Positions 1-6,526 of a stretch of 8,828 nt of DNA are shown here, in pieces. A program made the translations under genes and the position numbers. The stretch comes from Bacillota bacterium (lineage in GTDB: Bacteria; Bacillota; Bacilli; Alicyclobacillales; SLC66): NCBI GenBank assembly GCA_021846145.1, contig JAJZCJ010000125.1, positions 1 through 8,828 of the forward strand, given 5' to 3'. Within the stretch, counting starts at the first letter, position 1. Each line of letters opens with the position of its first letter. The notes below the pieces were generated by a model, which worked only from the letters and a program-made list of their open reading frames with translations, was not told where the DNA came from and ran no database searches.

Positions 1-20
1 CGATCTAGCAACGACGTAAA

Positions 21-404
21 GTGGTGCTCGATGAGATGTCCAGAGCGAGGTCGATTGAACTGCGCGAGTCAACGTTGGAGCAACAAAGATTGGACATGGA
101 GCAACAAAGATTGGACGTGGAGCAAAAACAAGAAGAACTGGAGAAAAAACAAATCGAGATAGAGCACAAAGAAATCGAGATTGAGCACAAAGAAATCGAG
201 ATAGAGCACAAAGAAATCGAGATAGAGCAAGAACGATTAGCAATGGAGCAAACGGTCAAGCGTGCGCAAGAGGAAGGGAAAGAAAAAAACCTACGAGAAA
301 TGGCGCAACGGATGATGACGCAGGGGATGGCATTGTCATTAGTTTCGCAAATAACAGGGTTATCGATAGGCGAGCTGGAACAGATGGCTCGAACGTTAAA
401 TTAG
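21..404 (+). CDS. C-terminal part of an Rpn-family (PD-(D/E)XK) nuclease/transposase, probably a remnant
   Basis: The last ~45 residues (EEGKEKNLREMAQRMMTQGM, then a LVSQITGLSIGELEQ segment) match the usual C-terminal tail of Rpn/PD-(D/E)XK family transposases, where a short helix precedes a small 'xLvxxiTGLsxeeIexl' helical motif. In that family an N-terminal nuclease domain of roughly 200 residues comes first. Here only the tail is seen. The start is a guess: GTG at 21 or ATG at 36, neither with a Shine-Dalgarno site. An in-frame TAG at 6-8 lies five codons upstream of the GTG, so the gene is probably broken by a nonsense or frameshift change rather than only cut by the window edge. The middle (residues ~20-70) is a highly charged Glu/Lys/Gln/Ile helix made of 7-residue repeats, likely a coiled coil or single long helix. 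A stand-alone coiled-coil protein is the alternative reading. Confidence 0.55.
   Translation: MVLDEMSRARSIELRESTLEQQRLDMEQQRLDVEQKQEELEKKQIEIEHKEIEIEHKEIEIEHKEIEIEQERLAMEQTVKRAQEEGKEKNLREMAQRMMTQGMALSLVSQITGLSIGELEQMARTLN
78..119 (+). repeat. Two tandem copies of a 21-bp unit in the Rpn-like gene
   Basis: Positions 78-98 and 99-119 are the same 21-bp unit (gagcaacaaagattggac plus atg or gtg), differing at one base. The unit encodes a 7-residue helical repeat (EQQRLDM / EQQRLDV). Exact heptad length keeps frame and helix register. Confidence 0.85.
153..229 (+). repeat. 3.7 tandem copies of a second 21-bp unit
   Basis: Units start at 153, 174, 195 and 216, beginning atcgagatagagcac and ending aaagaa. 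Unit 2 differs from units 1 and 3 by one base, and the fourth unit diverges after about 14 bases. Each full unit encodes IEIEHKE. The near-identity suggests recent slippage or expansion. The array lies inside an open reading frame with no variable spacers, so it is not a CRISPR. Confidence 0.9.
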
Positions 405-450
405 GTTTGTGGGGAGCGCAGTATAAGTTATGGGGGTACAAACAATTTTT
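405..450 (+). terminator. Weak possible terminator after the Rpn-like gene
   Basis: A 6-bp inverted repeat, gtttgt (405-410) with acaaac (438-443), starts right after the stop codon and is followed by TTTTT at 446-450. The 27-nt loop and short AT-rich stem make it a poor intrinsic terminator, so it is listed only as a possibility. Confidence 0.2.
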
Positions 451-498
451 CGTTGAAACAGGGGGCGATATATTTTGAATTTTACGAATCCATCATCA

Positions 499-526
499 TT
501 GTTGCCTGAACGTTATGAAGTATAAA
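499..526 (+). promoter_or_regulatory. Candidate sigma-A promoter of the holin-like operon
   Basis: TTGTTG at 499-504 and TATAAA at 521-526 are 16 bp apart, a close fit to the -35/-10 consensus, about 40 bp ahead of the first start codon. No separate operator can be made out. Confidence 0.4.
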
Positions 527-566
527 TGTTCGTCAATTATTTGTGTAAAGGACAGGAGCGCGGTGC

Positions 567-965
567 ATGAAACACAAGTTACTCAGAGTCGTCACGCGAG
601 GGGGCATCATCGCGCTGCAAGTGGTGTTCATCTGGCTACTTTGCCTCATTGGCAATGAAGTTCAGTACCTTTTGCATCTGCCCTTGCCGGGAAGCCTGTT
701 GGCGCTTGGTGGGCTGTTGTTGCTTTTGCATCTTCACGTCATCCCTGTGCGTTTCGTACAGCAGGGTGCTAATTTTTTGATCGCACAATTGTTATTATTC
801 TTCGTTCCTTCCGCGGTAGGCGTGTTGCAACTTGGCAACATGTTGCGCACGGACGGTTGGCGGATCGCGCTGGTGATTGCCGCTAGTACGGTGCTGGTCA
901 TGATTGTCACGGGACTTGTTGCAGAATGGTCGATGCGTGCGCGAGAAATGCGGGACAGCGTATGA
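567..965 (+). CDS. lrgA: CidA/LrgA family holin-like membrane protein
   Basis: 132 residues, the usual size for the CidA/LrgA (YohJ) family of small holin-like inner-membrane proteins. These are linked to control of murein hydrolase activity, programmed lysis and, in some species, pyruvate transport. Four hydrophobic segments are visible at about 13-30, 41-57, 70-87 and 99-119. Family motifs are LPLPGSLLAL near residue 38 and LLLFFVPSAVGVL near residue 75. A basic N-terminus (MKHK) and a charged C-terminal tail (residues 122-130) suggest cytoplasmic ends. The ATG has AGGAG at 554-558, 8 nt upstream. Its stop overlaps the start of the lrgB-type gene, so the two are co-translated. Whether it is the CidA (holin) or LrgA (antiholin) type cannot be told from sequence; no LysR or LytSR regulator lies in the window. 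Confidence 0.9.
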   Translation: MKHKLLRVVTRGGIIALQVVFIWLLCLIGNEVQYLLHLPLPGSLLALGGLLLLLHLHVIPVRFVQQGANFLIAQLLLFFVPSAVGVLQLGNMLRTDGWRIALVIAASTVLVMIVTGLVAEWSMRAREMRDSV

Positions 966-1663
966 ATGGTTACCTTGTACCTGGCATCAGTATGACTACA
1001 GCGACCATTCTAGCCTTTCTTGGCAGTCAAAAGTTGCACCGGCGCTTTCCGAAGATTTGGCTGGCTCCCATTATGATCACCCCACTCATCTTGGTGCTTG
1101 GTTTGCTGTTTTCGCGTATACCGTATACGCACTATTATGCCGATACGGACATTCTGACTGTTTTTTTGCAACCTGCTACCGTGGCGTTCGCTGTGCCGTT
1201 GTACCTACACCGCGCTACCATTAAAAAATATGCGGGGCCTCTGATCGCGAGTTTGTCTAGTGGCATCTTAGTGGCACTGCTCTCGAACTTGAGCTTGTCT
1301 ATGGTGCTGGGATTGCAACATCGGCTCACGCTCAGTCTTGTGCCACGCTCCATCACCACACCACTGGCGATGGACGTATCTTCGATGCTGGGGGGCATCC
1401 CTGTGTGGACGGCCACGTTCGTGATAATCACGGGGGTTTTTGGTTCGGTGATCGGGCCATGGTTGGCAACGATCCTCAACGTCAAAACTCCGATTGGCAA
1501 GGGAACCATGCTGGGCGTAGGGGCTCATGGGATTGGGACCGCCGCCGCCTTCAAGTGGGGGGAAGCGGAGGGAACGATTGCCAGTTTGTCGATGGTGCTT
1601 GCAGGATGTACGACGGTGCTGGTGGCACCATGGGTGGTCGATCTAGTACAGCACTGGTTCTGA
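962..1663 (+). CDS. lrgB: LrgB/CidB family membrane protein
   Basis: 233 residues, matching the usual ~230 of the LrgB/CidB (YohK) family, the multi-span partner of CidA/LrgA. Conserved blocks are LQPATVAFAVPLYLHR (residues 69-84), PRSITTPLAMDVSSMLGG (128-145) and GVGAHGIGTAAAF (185-197). The rest is mostly hydrophobic membrane segments. The start is the ATG at 962, which overlaps the upstream TGA as ATGA and implies translational coupling. An in-frame ATG at 926 would add 12 residues lying inside the upstream gene and not matching the family. The GGGA-like site before 962 is weak, as expected for a coupled gene. The pair probably acts together in the membrane on autolysis or metabolite export. 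The gene is convergent with the glycosyltransferase gene, with only 57 bp between stops and no clear terminator there. Confidence 0.92.
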   Translation: MNGYLVPGISMTTATILAFLGSQKLHRRFPKIWLAPIMITPLILVLGLLFSRIPYTHYYADTDILTVFLQPATVAFAVPLYLHRATIKKYAGPLIASLSSGILVALLSNLSLSMVLGLQHRLTLSLVPRSITTPLAMDVSSMLGGIPVWTATFVIITGVFGSVIGPWLATILNVKTPIGKGTMLGVGAHGIGTAAAFKWGEAEGTIASLSMVLAGCTTVLVAPWVVDLVQHWF

Positions 1664-1720
1664 TCAGTCTGGTAATTACCAATCTATCTTTCGCGGGTAC
1701 ACTAGTGCGCGCAGGGACGG

Positions 1721-3130
1721 TTATGTGATATATGCCTGCGCTTGTTGCTCCATTTTCTGCAAGATGGCCAGCACTTCTGAAAAATCAGGAATCTGCGCCA
1801 GTACCTGTTCGTACAATTTTCTAGCTTCTATCCAGTCACCACTTAACCGTGTGGCATCGGCCAAATGCAGCAAAGCTTTAAATTGCCCCACTGTCGGGTC
1901 GGCCATATGCTGTCCCTGGTGAGCGAGTGCCATCGCATGCTGGAGATCTGAAATGGCACTTTGTAAGGAAATGGATGCATCGCGTAAATGATAATAACCA
2001 CTTAGATACCAAGCGTCCACCGATTTGGGAAATGCCGTGGTCATTTGTTCGGCCAAGTGCAAGGAAAGCTCGTAATTCCCCATTTTCTCATAAGCCAACA
2101 CTAAATTTCGCTCCACTTCTAGCAAAGCTTCTTTTGGTAAAGAAGCATCCTTGGCGAATAACTCCTTAGCCGTCTGTAAATGTTTGATGGCCTCGTCAGG
2201 ATGGTCAAGCAGCAAGTGTTCTCTGCCTAAAAAAGCGTGCGATACCGCATCATTTGGCACCTGCTCAATATGGCGAGTTAAAATAATCACGTTGCGGCGA
2301 TACTTTTGTTTCGTATCCACCACCCGTGGATCGTACCCGTCATGGAACACACGAATTCGTACAGGGTATGCCGGGATCTTTTCGCCCGTGTACGTGACCA
2401 ACTGTTCATGAATGGGGCGAAACCAACGTATTCCTCTCTCTGTGGGGAACATACGGGTTTCCAGGCGGGGGGACACCATGTCGCCGATCTGATTCATTTG
2501 AAAAAGTTGCAACGCGAACGATCCAGGAAGATCATCGAATAAACCGACCACTGTTCGTACCGAATCAATGTCCTCTTGATCAAGAATTTCATCACTGTCA
2601 ATCGATAGCGCCCAATCAGTTTTGAGAAAGGACAAAGCATGATTTCGCGAATCTGCAAAATCGTCTTTCCATTCATACTGGCGAACGTCGATGTTAAGTG
2701 ATCGCACCATAGCAACGGTGTCATCGGTGGAGCCCGTATCCACGATCACAATCTGGTCGACCGCAGGCAGGAGCGCGGTCAATGATCGAACGATCGTACG
2801 ACTGGCGTTTTTCACAATCATCGCCACGCCGACTGATTTTTTCGGCACGAGTAGGCAGTCTTCCACTTCGTCATCTACTTGGTCGGAAAGAGCATGAAGA
2901 ACCGCTGGTTGTTCTTGAAGTGATCCGCCCTTTAGAGGTTGGAGTAATGCAAAGCGAACAAAACAGTGCCTAGCGGTCGCGCCAATATCCATCTGCGCCA
3001 TGAGTTGGGAAAGTAGCTCCCATGACGCTGCATCGCGTGGTGCCGTTCTTACACTGTTGAGCAGGGCGGCGCGGGCGTTATCGAACTTATGTTGTTGTAT
3101 CCATGTGTTAATTTGATCACTATTTTTCAT
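1721..3130 (-). CDS. Family 2 glycosyltransferase with C-terminal TPR-like repeats
   Basis: 469 residues. The GT-A catalytic domain spans about residues 98-265: VAMIVKNASRTIVRSL (nucleotide-binding strand), DQIVIVDTGSTDDT (125-138), WKDDFADSRNHAL (154-166) and the metal-binding acidic motif in LSIDSDEIL (175-183, D-S-D). RWFRPIHEQL (235-244) fits the acceptor-side loop of the family. Helical TPR-like repeats follow at about 292-450; a shorter helical pair (residues 4-60) precedes the domain. This layout is found in SunS-like and other protein- or cell-wall-modifying GT2 enzymes. No membrane span or signal peptide, so it is cytoplasmic. The start is the ATG at 3130 with TAGGGGA 10 nt upstream; the frame stays open further up, but that part is in the terminators and the neighbouring gene. 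The substrate is unknown; the surface protein gene just upstream on the same strand is a candidate partner by position only. Confidence 0.85.
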   Translation of the reverse strand: MKNSDQINTWIQQHKFDNARAALLNSVRTAPRDAASWELLSQLMAQMDIGATARHCFVRFALLQPLKGGSLQEQPAVLHALSDQVDDEVEDCLLVPKKSVGVAMIVKNASRTIVRSLTALLPAVDQIVIVDTGSTDDTVAMVRSLNIDVRQYEWKDDFADSRNHALSFLKTDWALSIDSDEILDQEDIDSVRTVVGLFDDLPGSFALQLFQMNQIGDMVSPRLETRMFPTERGIRWFRPIHEQLVTYTGEKIPAYPVRIRVFHDGYDPRVVDTKQKYRRNVIILTRHIEQVPNDAVSHAFLGREHLLLDHPDEAIKHLQTAKELFAKDASLPKEALLEVERNLVLAYEKMGNYELSLHLAEQMTTAFPKSVDAWYLSGYYHLRDASISLQSAISDLQHAMALAHQGQHMADPTVGQFKALLHLADATRLSGDWIEARKLYEQVLAQIPDFSEVLAILQKMEQQAQAYIT

Positions 3131-3163
3131 GATGATATTGTCCCCTAAATGCAAATTCTGAAC

Positions 3164-3188
3164 AAAAAATTTGTGCCGGGCGCACAAA
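3164..3188 (-). terminator. Second Rho-independent terminator after the surface protein gene
   Basis: On the - strand TTTGTGC (3188-3182), loop GCCCG, GCACAAA (3176-3170) forms a 7-bp hairpin followed by a run of six T (3169-3164). It lies directly behind the first terminator and 33 bp before the glycosyltransferase start. It could be a backup terminator or an attenuator for the glycosyltransferase gene. Confidence 0.65.
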
Positions 3189-3222
3189 AAAGCTCCATGA
3201 GTGCATAAGCACTCATGGAGCT
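3186..3222 (-). terminator. Strong Rho-independent terminator of the surface protein gene
   Basis: A perfect 14-bp stem (agctccatgagtgc at 3191-3204 with its complement at 3209-3222) with a 4-nt loop. On the - strand it is followed by six T (3191-3186). It lies 24 nt beyond the stop of the 949-residue protein. Such a long perfect stem fits a highly expressed gene. Confidence 0.93.
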
Positions 3223-3245
3223 CGTTCGTTGTTAATTGAATGGGA

Positions 3246-6095
3246 TTACCAGTTGATTTGGCCGAGCAAGGAACCGCTGAAGCTATCCGCACTGCCACCC
3301 GTTGGGGTAATCGTTCCGGTATAGGCACTCGTTGGTGCTCCTGCTGACGTTACTACATACAACGGAACATTGGAATCGCCATTACCGTTGCTGTAGAAGC
3401 CTAGCCATCCACTGCCAGAAACCGACGGTGCATAGTTGTTCGGATTTGGCGTATACACGGTGGAGGTCACAGCCGTTGGATAATTTAATCCGCCTGCCTG
3501 CAGCGTTAATGTCACGTTGCCACTGGCATCGCTATATACGGTGAAGTAGTTGCTACCGTTGGTCCAAGATGCAACTCCTGGAATGCCGACGCTATAATCG
3601 AGGGCTGCCGGGGCTGTACCCAACGGAATTGGCGTTGCTTCTGTGGTATAGCTTGCATTGGTTGACGAACCCATGTTGACTGATTCTTGCAATGTCACAC
3701 CATTGACTTTTGTGATGAAGAATCCGTTGCTTGCGCCTTGATCGGTCATCACGTTAGTTGCGGTGTTCGCTACAGGATTACCAGCGGCATCTTGAACTTG
3801 GAAGGTGACCTGTTGTTGTTGGCCGCCTGTCATGATCACGGATCCAGGAGAGAAACTGGCCGCTTGCGCTGGTGTTCCACCCACAAAGTTAACGGTTGCC
3901 GTCGATGACACGGTGCCAGACGCGATGGTCAGTGTCGTGTTACCAGCACTCGAATTGGAGACACCCACTGCGAAGTCAGAAATATTAGCGGCTCCAGCAA
4001 GTGCGGCGATTGTTTGACCATTGGCGGTGAAATGTCCTGCACCATCGTAAGACAGCGTGACTGCCGCCGCAGGGCTCGTCAATGCCACGTTGTTAATGCT
4101 GTAAATCAACCCGCCGTTGTCTAGGCTTAATGAATAGGTTTCCGACGTGCTGTTCAATACGCCACCAGTATGGTGACCGGCTGAACTTTGTGGCTCCACA
4201 TAAACATTGGCGACATTGTTTGCAGTTAGTGTACCTGCAATTGCTCCACCACCGTTAATGTTAGCAGAAAGCCCAGTCATTGTCGTCGCGCTATTGGCAG
4301 CCACGTACGCATCAAATGCGCCGACTGACAGAGTAGCAAGAGTTGTCGACTGCCCAAAGACAATTTTCGTGTTGTTGGAAGCCGCGGTGCCATTCAATGG
4401 GGTGGTACTCGTGACTTCTCCGTTGGAAACAGGGAAAATATAGAAATCTTGTGTTTCCACACGTGGATCGGTCAGAACAAAGCTAAAGTTACCAGCGCTA
4501 TCGGCAGTGACCAAGTCACCGTAGGAACTGTTTGCAGGTGTCCCCACCGCTAAACCGGCATTTGTCAACGCGTCGCTAACCACGGTTCCAACAAGTGGGA
4601 AGGTAGTCGTGGTGGTGCCATTCACATACGCAAAGTCATTGGAACCGCCATTAGGTGCAGTGACCAAAATCTGCCCGTTTGCTACTGGATTCCCGGCAGC
4701 GTCTTGGAGTTGACCAGATACATTCACATTTTGTCCAATGTTAGGTGTATTGGTGCTGACCGAAAGATTGTTAATCTTAGACGGAACACCCGTTTGGGCA
4801 AAGGTAATGTACGTGGCACTTGGGACATTGACGCCGGTTGGAAGCCCTGACGCTTGCACTTCTACCGTTTCGCCATTGGCATCGCTCAAATAGGCTTGGG
4901 CTACACCCGCGCTGTTGGTGGTAACTTGAATCGTCGCGCCAAGCGTTGCACCTGAAGCACTCACAAATGCAGCGTTGGACAATGAAGAGCCATTCGTTTG
5001 TGTTACTTTTAGTGTGACAAGCACGTTAGCTTGTGGCTGACCACTTGCATTTGGAGGCAGCGTCAAACTGATCGGTAACGCTTGGCCTAATGCAGCACTG
5101 TAAGGGGAACTAACTCCCGCAAACGGTGAAAGTCCTGCTTGATTATTAGCAACATATTCTAGATATGCAGCTTGGCTGCTGACTGCCGCGTTGTTGTTGG
5201 TATATGGTGCGGTAGCCACTACTTCGTATGCATACGTAGAGCCAGATGGTCCTGTCATGGAAATCGTGGCGACGCCATTTGCGTCTGTATACACAGTATA
5301 TTGTTCGGCGTTCGTTTGTTGTGTGCCGGATAATACAGTCCCACTTGCATTTTTAACTGTTGGTAGATAGCCAGTTGGGTAACTGCCGTAATTCGACACA
5401 TTAAAGGTTACGGCTGTATTTGTAATTGGATTGCCGTTGGCATCTTTTAACGTGGTGCTCAGTGAGATGGCAGTGCCATTTAGTGAAACAGCTGGGCTTG
5501 TTGTCGTACCAGTTCCGTTTGTCGCATTGCTGACGGTGATATTGCTAAGCGTTGCGGTTTGACTTTGGCTTGCCGCTTGCCCGGTTAGGCTCCAGCTTTG
5601 GCCATTATAGGTGTTGGTGAAACCTGCTAATTTAAGCGCTTGGTTCAGGTAGTAAATTGGTGCAAAGGTCGTCATGACACCAGAAGCTGGATCTTTTGCG
5701 ACGACGCGTGGTGCGAGTTGGACGTTGGTGCCGTTTAATTGAATGACCATTTGGTTCGCAGCCGGTGTGCCCACTGTGGCACTAGGTGCGTTCACGGTCA
5801 CGCCTGCTGGTGTGGTGATGTTGAGCACGCGAGTGCCGCCATTCCAGTTGACGGTGTAGCCGAGTTTGCCGAGTCCTTGCATCATATAGTAAACAGGCAG
5901 GAATTCGGTCATCGTTGACACGTCTTTTGCGACGATACCATTTACGACTGCGGTATAACCGCTGCCTACATTGATTGTGCGGGTGTTGTACTGTGTCGCT
6001 GATGTGGCGGCAAACGCCATCGGGGCCATCATGCCAATCGTGAGCGATACTGCTGCAGCACCAGTTATCACGCGGTTCCAATTTTTACTATTCAA
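3246..6095 (-). CDS. Large secreted S-layer-like surface protein with stalk and Ig-like domains
   Basis: 949 residues. Residues 1-29 form a Sec signal peptide: basic NRV, hydrophobic core, cleavage likely after AMAFA/MAFA at 29. Two copies of a copper-amine-oxidase-N-like 'stalk' module follow at about 38-100 and 115-172, each with a 'VVAKD..T.F.P.YYL...L...G' pattern. The remainder is Thr/Ser/Asn/Gly/Ala-rich with repeated bacterial Ig-like (Big-type) modules; marker segments are TTLKDANGNPITNTAVTF (~214-231), QLQDAAGNPVANG (~462-474) and QVQDAAGNPVANT (~766-778). No SLH domain, LPXTG motif or membrane anchor is visible. By hand count there are no cysteines, about 16 Lys+Arg and about 34 Asp+Glu, very low for this size and typical of proteins exposed to acid. 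The start is TTG at 6095 with AAGGGAGG 10 nt upstream. A terminator isolates it from the next gene. A structural S-layer or cell-surface role is inferred, not proven. Confidence 0.85.
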   Translation of the reverse strand: MNSKNWNRVITGAAAVSLTIGMMAPMAFAATSATQYNTRTINVGSGYTAVVNGIVAKDVSTMTEFLPVYYMMQGLGKLGYTVNWNGGTRVLNITTPAGVTVNAPSATVGTPAANQMVIQLNGTNVQLAPRVVAKDPASGVMTTFAPIYYLNQALKLAGFTNTYNGQSWSLTGQAASQSQTATLSNITVSNATNGTGTTTSPAVSLNGTAISLSTTLKDANGNPITNTAVTFNVSNYGSYPTGYLPTVKNASGTVLSGTQQTNAEQYTVYTDANGVATISMTGPSGSTYAYEVVATAPYTNNNAAVSSQAAYLEYVANNQAGLSPFAGVSSPYSAALGQALPISLTLPPNASGQPQANVLVTLKVTQTNGSSLSNAAFVSASGATLGATIQVTTNSAGVAQAYLSDANGETVEVQASGLPTGVNVPSATYITFAQTGVPSKINNLSVSTNTPNIGQNVNVSGQLQDAAGNPVANGQILVTAPNGGSNDFAYVNGTTTTTFPLVGTVVSDALTNAGLAVGTPANSSYGDLVTADSAGNFSFVLTDPRVETQDFYIFPVSNGEVTSTTPLNGTAASNNTKIVFGQSTTLATLSVGAFDAYVAANSATTMTGLSANINGGGAIAGTLTANNVANVYVEPQSSAGHHTGGVLNSTSETYSLSLDNGGLIYSINNVALTSPAAAVTLSYDGAGHFTANGQTIAALAGAANISDFAVGVSNSSAGNTTLTIASGTVSSTATVNFVGGTPAQAASFSPGSVIMTGGQQQQVTFQVQDAAGNPVANTATNVMTDQGASNGFFITKVNGVTLQESVNMGSSTNASYTTEATPIPLGTAPAALDYSVGIPGVASWTNGSNYFTVYSDASGNVTLTLQAGGLNYPTAVTSTVYTPNPNNYAPSVSGSGWLGFYSNGNGDSNVPLYVVTSAGAPTSAYTGTITPTGGSADSFSGSLLGQINW

Positions 6096-6105
6096 AATTT
6101 GTTAT

Positions 6106-6113
6106 CCTCCCTT
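6106..6113 (-). promoter_or_regulatory. Strong ribosome binding site fixing the TTG start of the surface protein
   Basis: AAGGGAGG on the - strand, with 10 nt between GGAGG and the TTG at 6095. No ATG or GTG in frame nearby has a comparable site, and the TTG gives a well-formed signal peptide. Confidence 0.85.
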
Positions 6114-6141
6114 ATATTCTTGCTGTTTTGAAATTCCTATC

Positions 6142-6157
6142 CGGTGACACGTCACCG
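6142..6157 (-). repeat. 16-bp palindrome in the leader of the surface protein gene
   Basis: CGGTGAC-AC-GTCACCG: perfect 7-bp arms around a 2-base centre, 47 bp upstream of the TTG start. In RNA it could form a 6-bp hairpin with a 4-nt loop. There is no T-run, so it is not a terminator. It could be an operator or an mRNA-stabilising 5' hairpin. Confidence 0.6.
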
Positions 6158-6178
6158 ATGTTAGCTGCTATCCCCGAT

Positions 6179-6289
6179 CTAATGTCCCTGTGCAACCGTG
6201 CTCCCACCTCCGTTGCCGCCAATCATTGGCATCATCTCCGTCCCCATAGCCAAGTGAGTGTGACAAGTTCTGGTAGGTCGTATTTTCAC
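6179..6289 (-). CDS. Possible 36-residue leader peptide upstream of the surface protein gene
   Basis: The GTG at 6289 is preceded by GAGAGGAGGG with 10 nt between GGAGGG and the GTG, the same spacing seen at the surface protein, glycosyltransferase and 252-residue protein genes. The reading frame encodes 36 residues ending in TAG. The N-terminus is basic (KIRPTR). A CHTH segment sits at residues 9-12, a Met-rich stretch at 15-22, and a Gly-rich part with GGNGGG near residue 24-29. No signal peptide or membrane span is visible, and I do not recognise the family. An overlapping ATG frame (6299-6168, 43 residues) starts too close to the same ribosome site. It may be a regulatory leader peptide, a real small protein, or chance; it lies 83 bp upstream of the surface protein start. 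Confidence 0.35.
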   Translation of the reverse strand: MKIRPTRTCHTHLAMGTEMMPMIGGNGGGSTVAQGH

Positions 6290-6346
6290 AGGATGACATC
6301 CCTCCTCTCAGTGAAAACTTAATGATAAAGGAAATGGAATAGTCGT

Positions 6347-6355
6347 TTATCCACA
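6347..6355 (+). promoter_or_regulatory. Perfect DnaA-box 9-mer
   Basis: TTATCCACA matches the DnaA-box consensus exactly. It is a single copy, so it is not an origin. It lies between the weak candidate promoter and the leader peptide, where DnaA could affect transcription. Chance occurrence in a window this size is unlikely but possible. Confidence 0.35.
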
Positions 6356-6366
6356 GAAAATGGAAT

Positions 6367-6396
6367 GTTATAGAATCTCGCAACGATTTTGCAGAA
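6367..6396 (-). promoter_or_regulatory. Weak candidate promoter for the surface protein transcript
   Basis: On the - strand TTCTGC (6396-6391) and TATAAC (6372-6367) are 18 bp apart. The -10 is good and the -35 poor. It lies downstream of the terminator at 6431-6456 and upstream of the leader peptide, which is where a promoter is needed. Confidence 0.25.
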
Positions 6397-6430
6397 CATT
6401 CGCACATCTACAACTGCTGCTGTATTTTAG

Positions 6431-6456
6431 AAAAAATCCCATGATAGCGGGATTTT
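6431..6456 (-). terminator. Rho-independent terminator with no obvious upstream gene
   Basis: On the - strand AAAATCCC (6456-6449), an 8-nt loop, and GGGATTTT (6440-6433) form an 8-bp stem ending in a run of six T (6436-6431). The operon to the right already ends at 6583-6619, so this hairpin must end another transcript, such as a small RNA, or back up the first terminator. Confidence 0.6.
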
Positions 6457-6526
6457 CGTCACGTTATTATCACTACTATGCGCAGATAAAAGCTTTTCGG
6501 AATTGGCCGTATTCATTGGAAGGGAG

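Noticed and set aside
153..229. CRISPR-like array
   Set aside because: The units are contiguous with no spacers, 21 bp long and in frame within a coding sequence.
926..961. Earlier ATG start for the LrgB-type protein
   Set aside because: It lies inside the upstream gene and adds 12 non-hydrophobic residues outside the family pattern. The ATGA overlap at 962 is the better start.
1135..1509. 124-residue - strand frame inside the LrgB-type gene
   Set aside because: It is a shadow of a well-supported gene, with no ribosome site or family similarity.
3139..3167. Promoter TTGTTC-17-GACAAT for the glycosyltransferase
   Set aside because: The -10 would overlap the ribosome site and place the transcript start at or after the ATG.
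3131..3328. N-terminal extension of the glycosyltransferase reading frame by 66 codons
   Set aside because: It would run through both terminators and the 3' end of the surface protein gene, has no ribosome site, and its residues do not resemble the family. The ATG at 3130 has a good site.
6168..6299. 43-residue ATG-start frame overlapping the leader peptide
   Set aside because: The ribosome site touches the ATG, so spacing is too short; the GTG frame is better placed. Neither is proven.
6096..6310. Known riboswitch (for example cyclic-di-GMP type) in the surface protein leader
   Set aside because: I could not match any conserved riboswitch core; only simple palindromes are seen.
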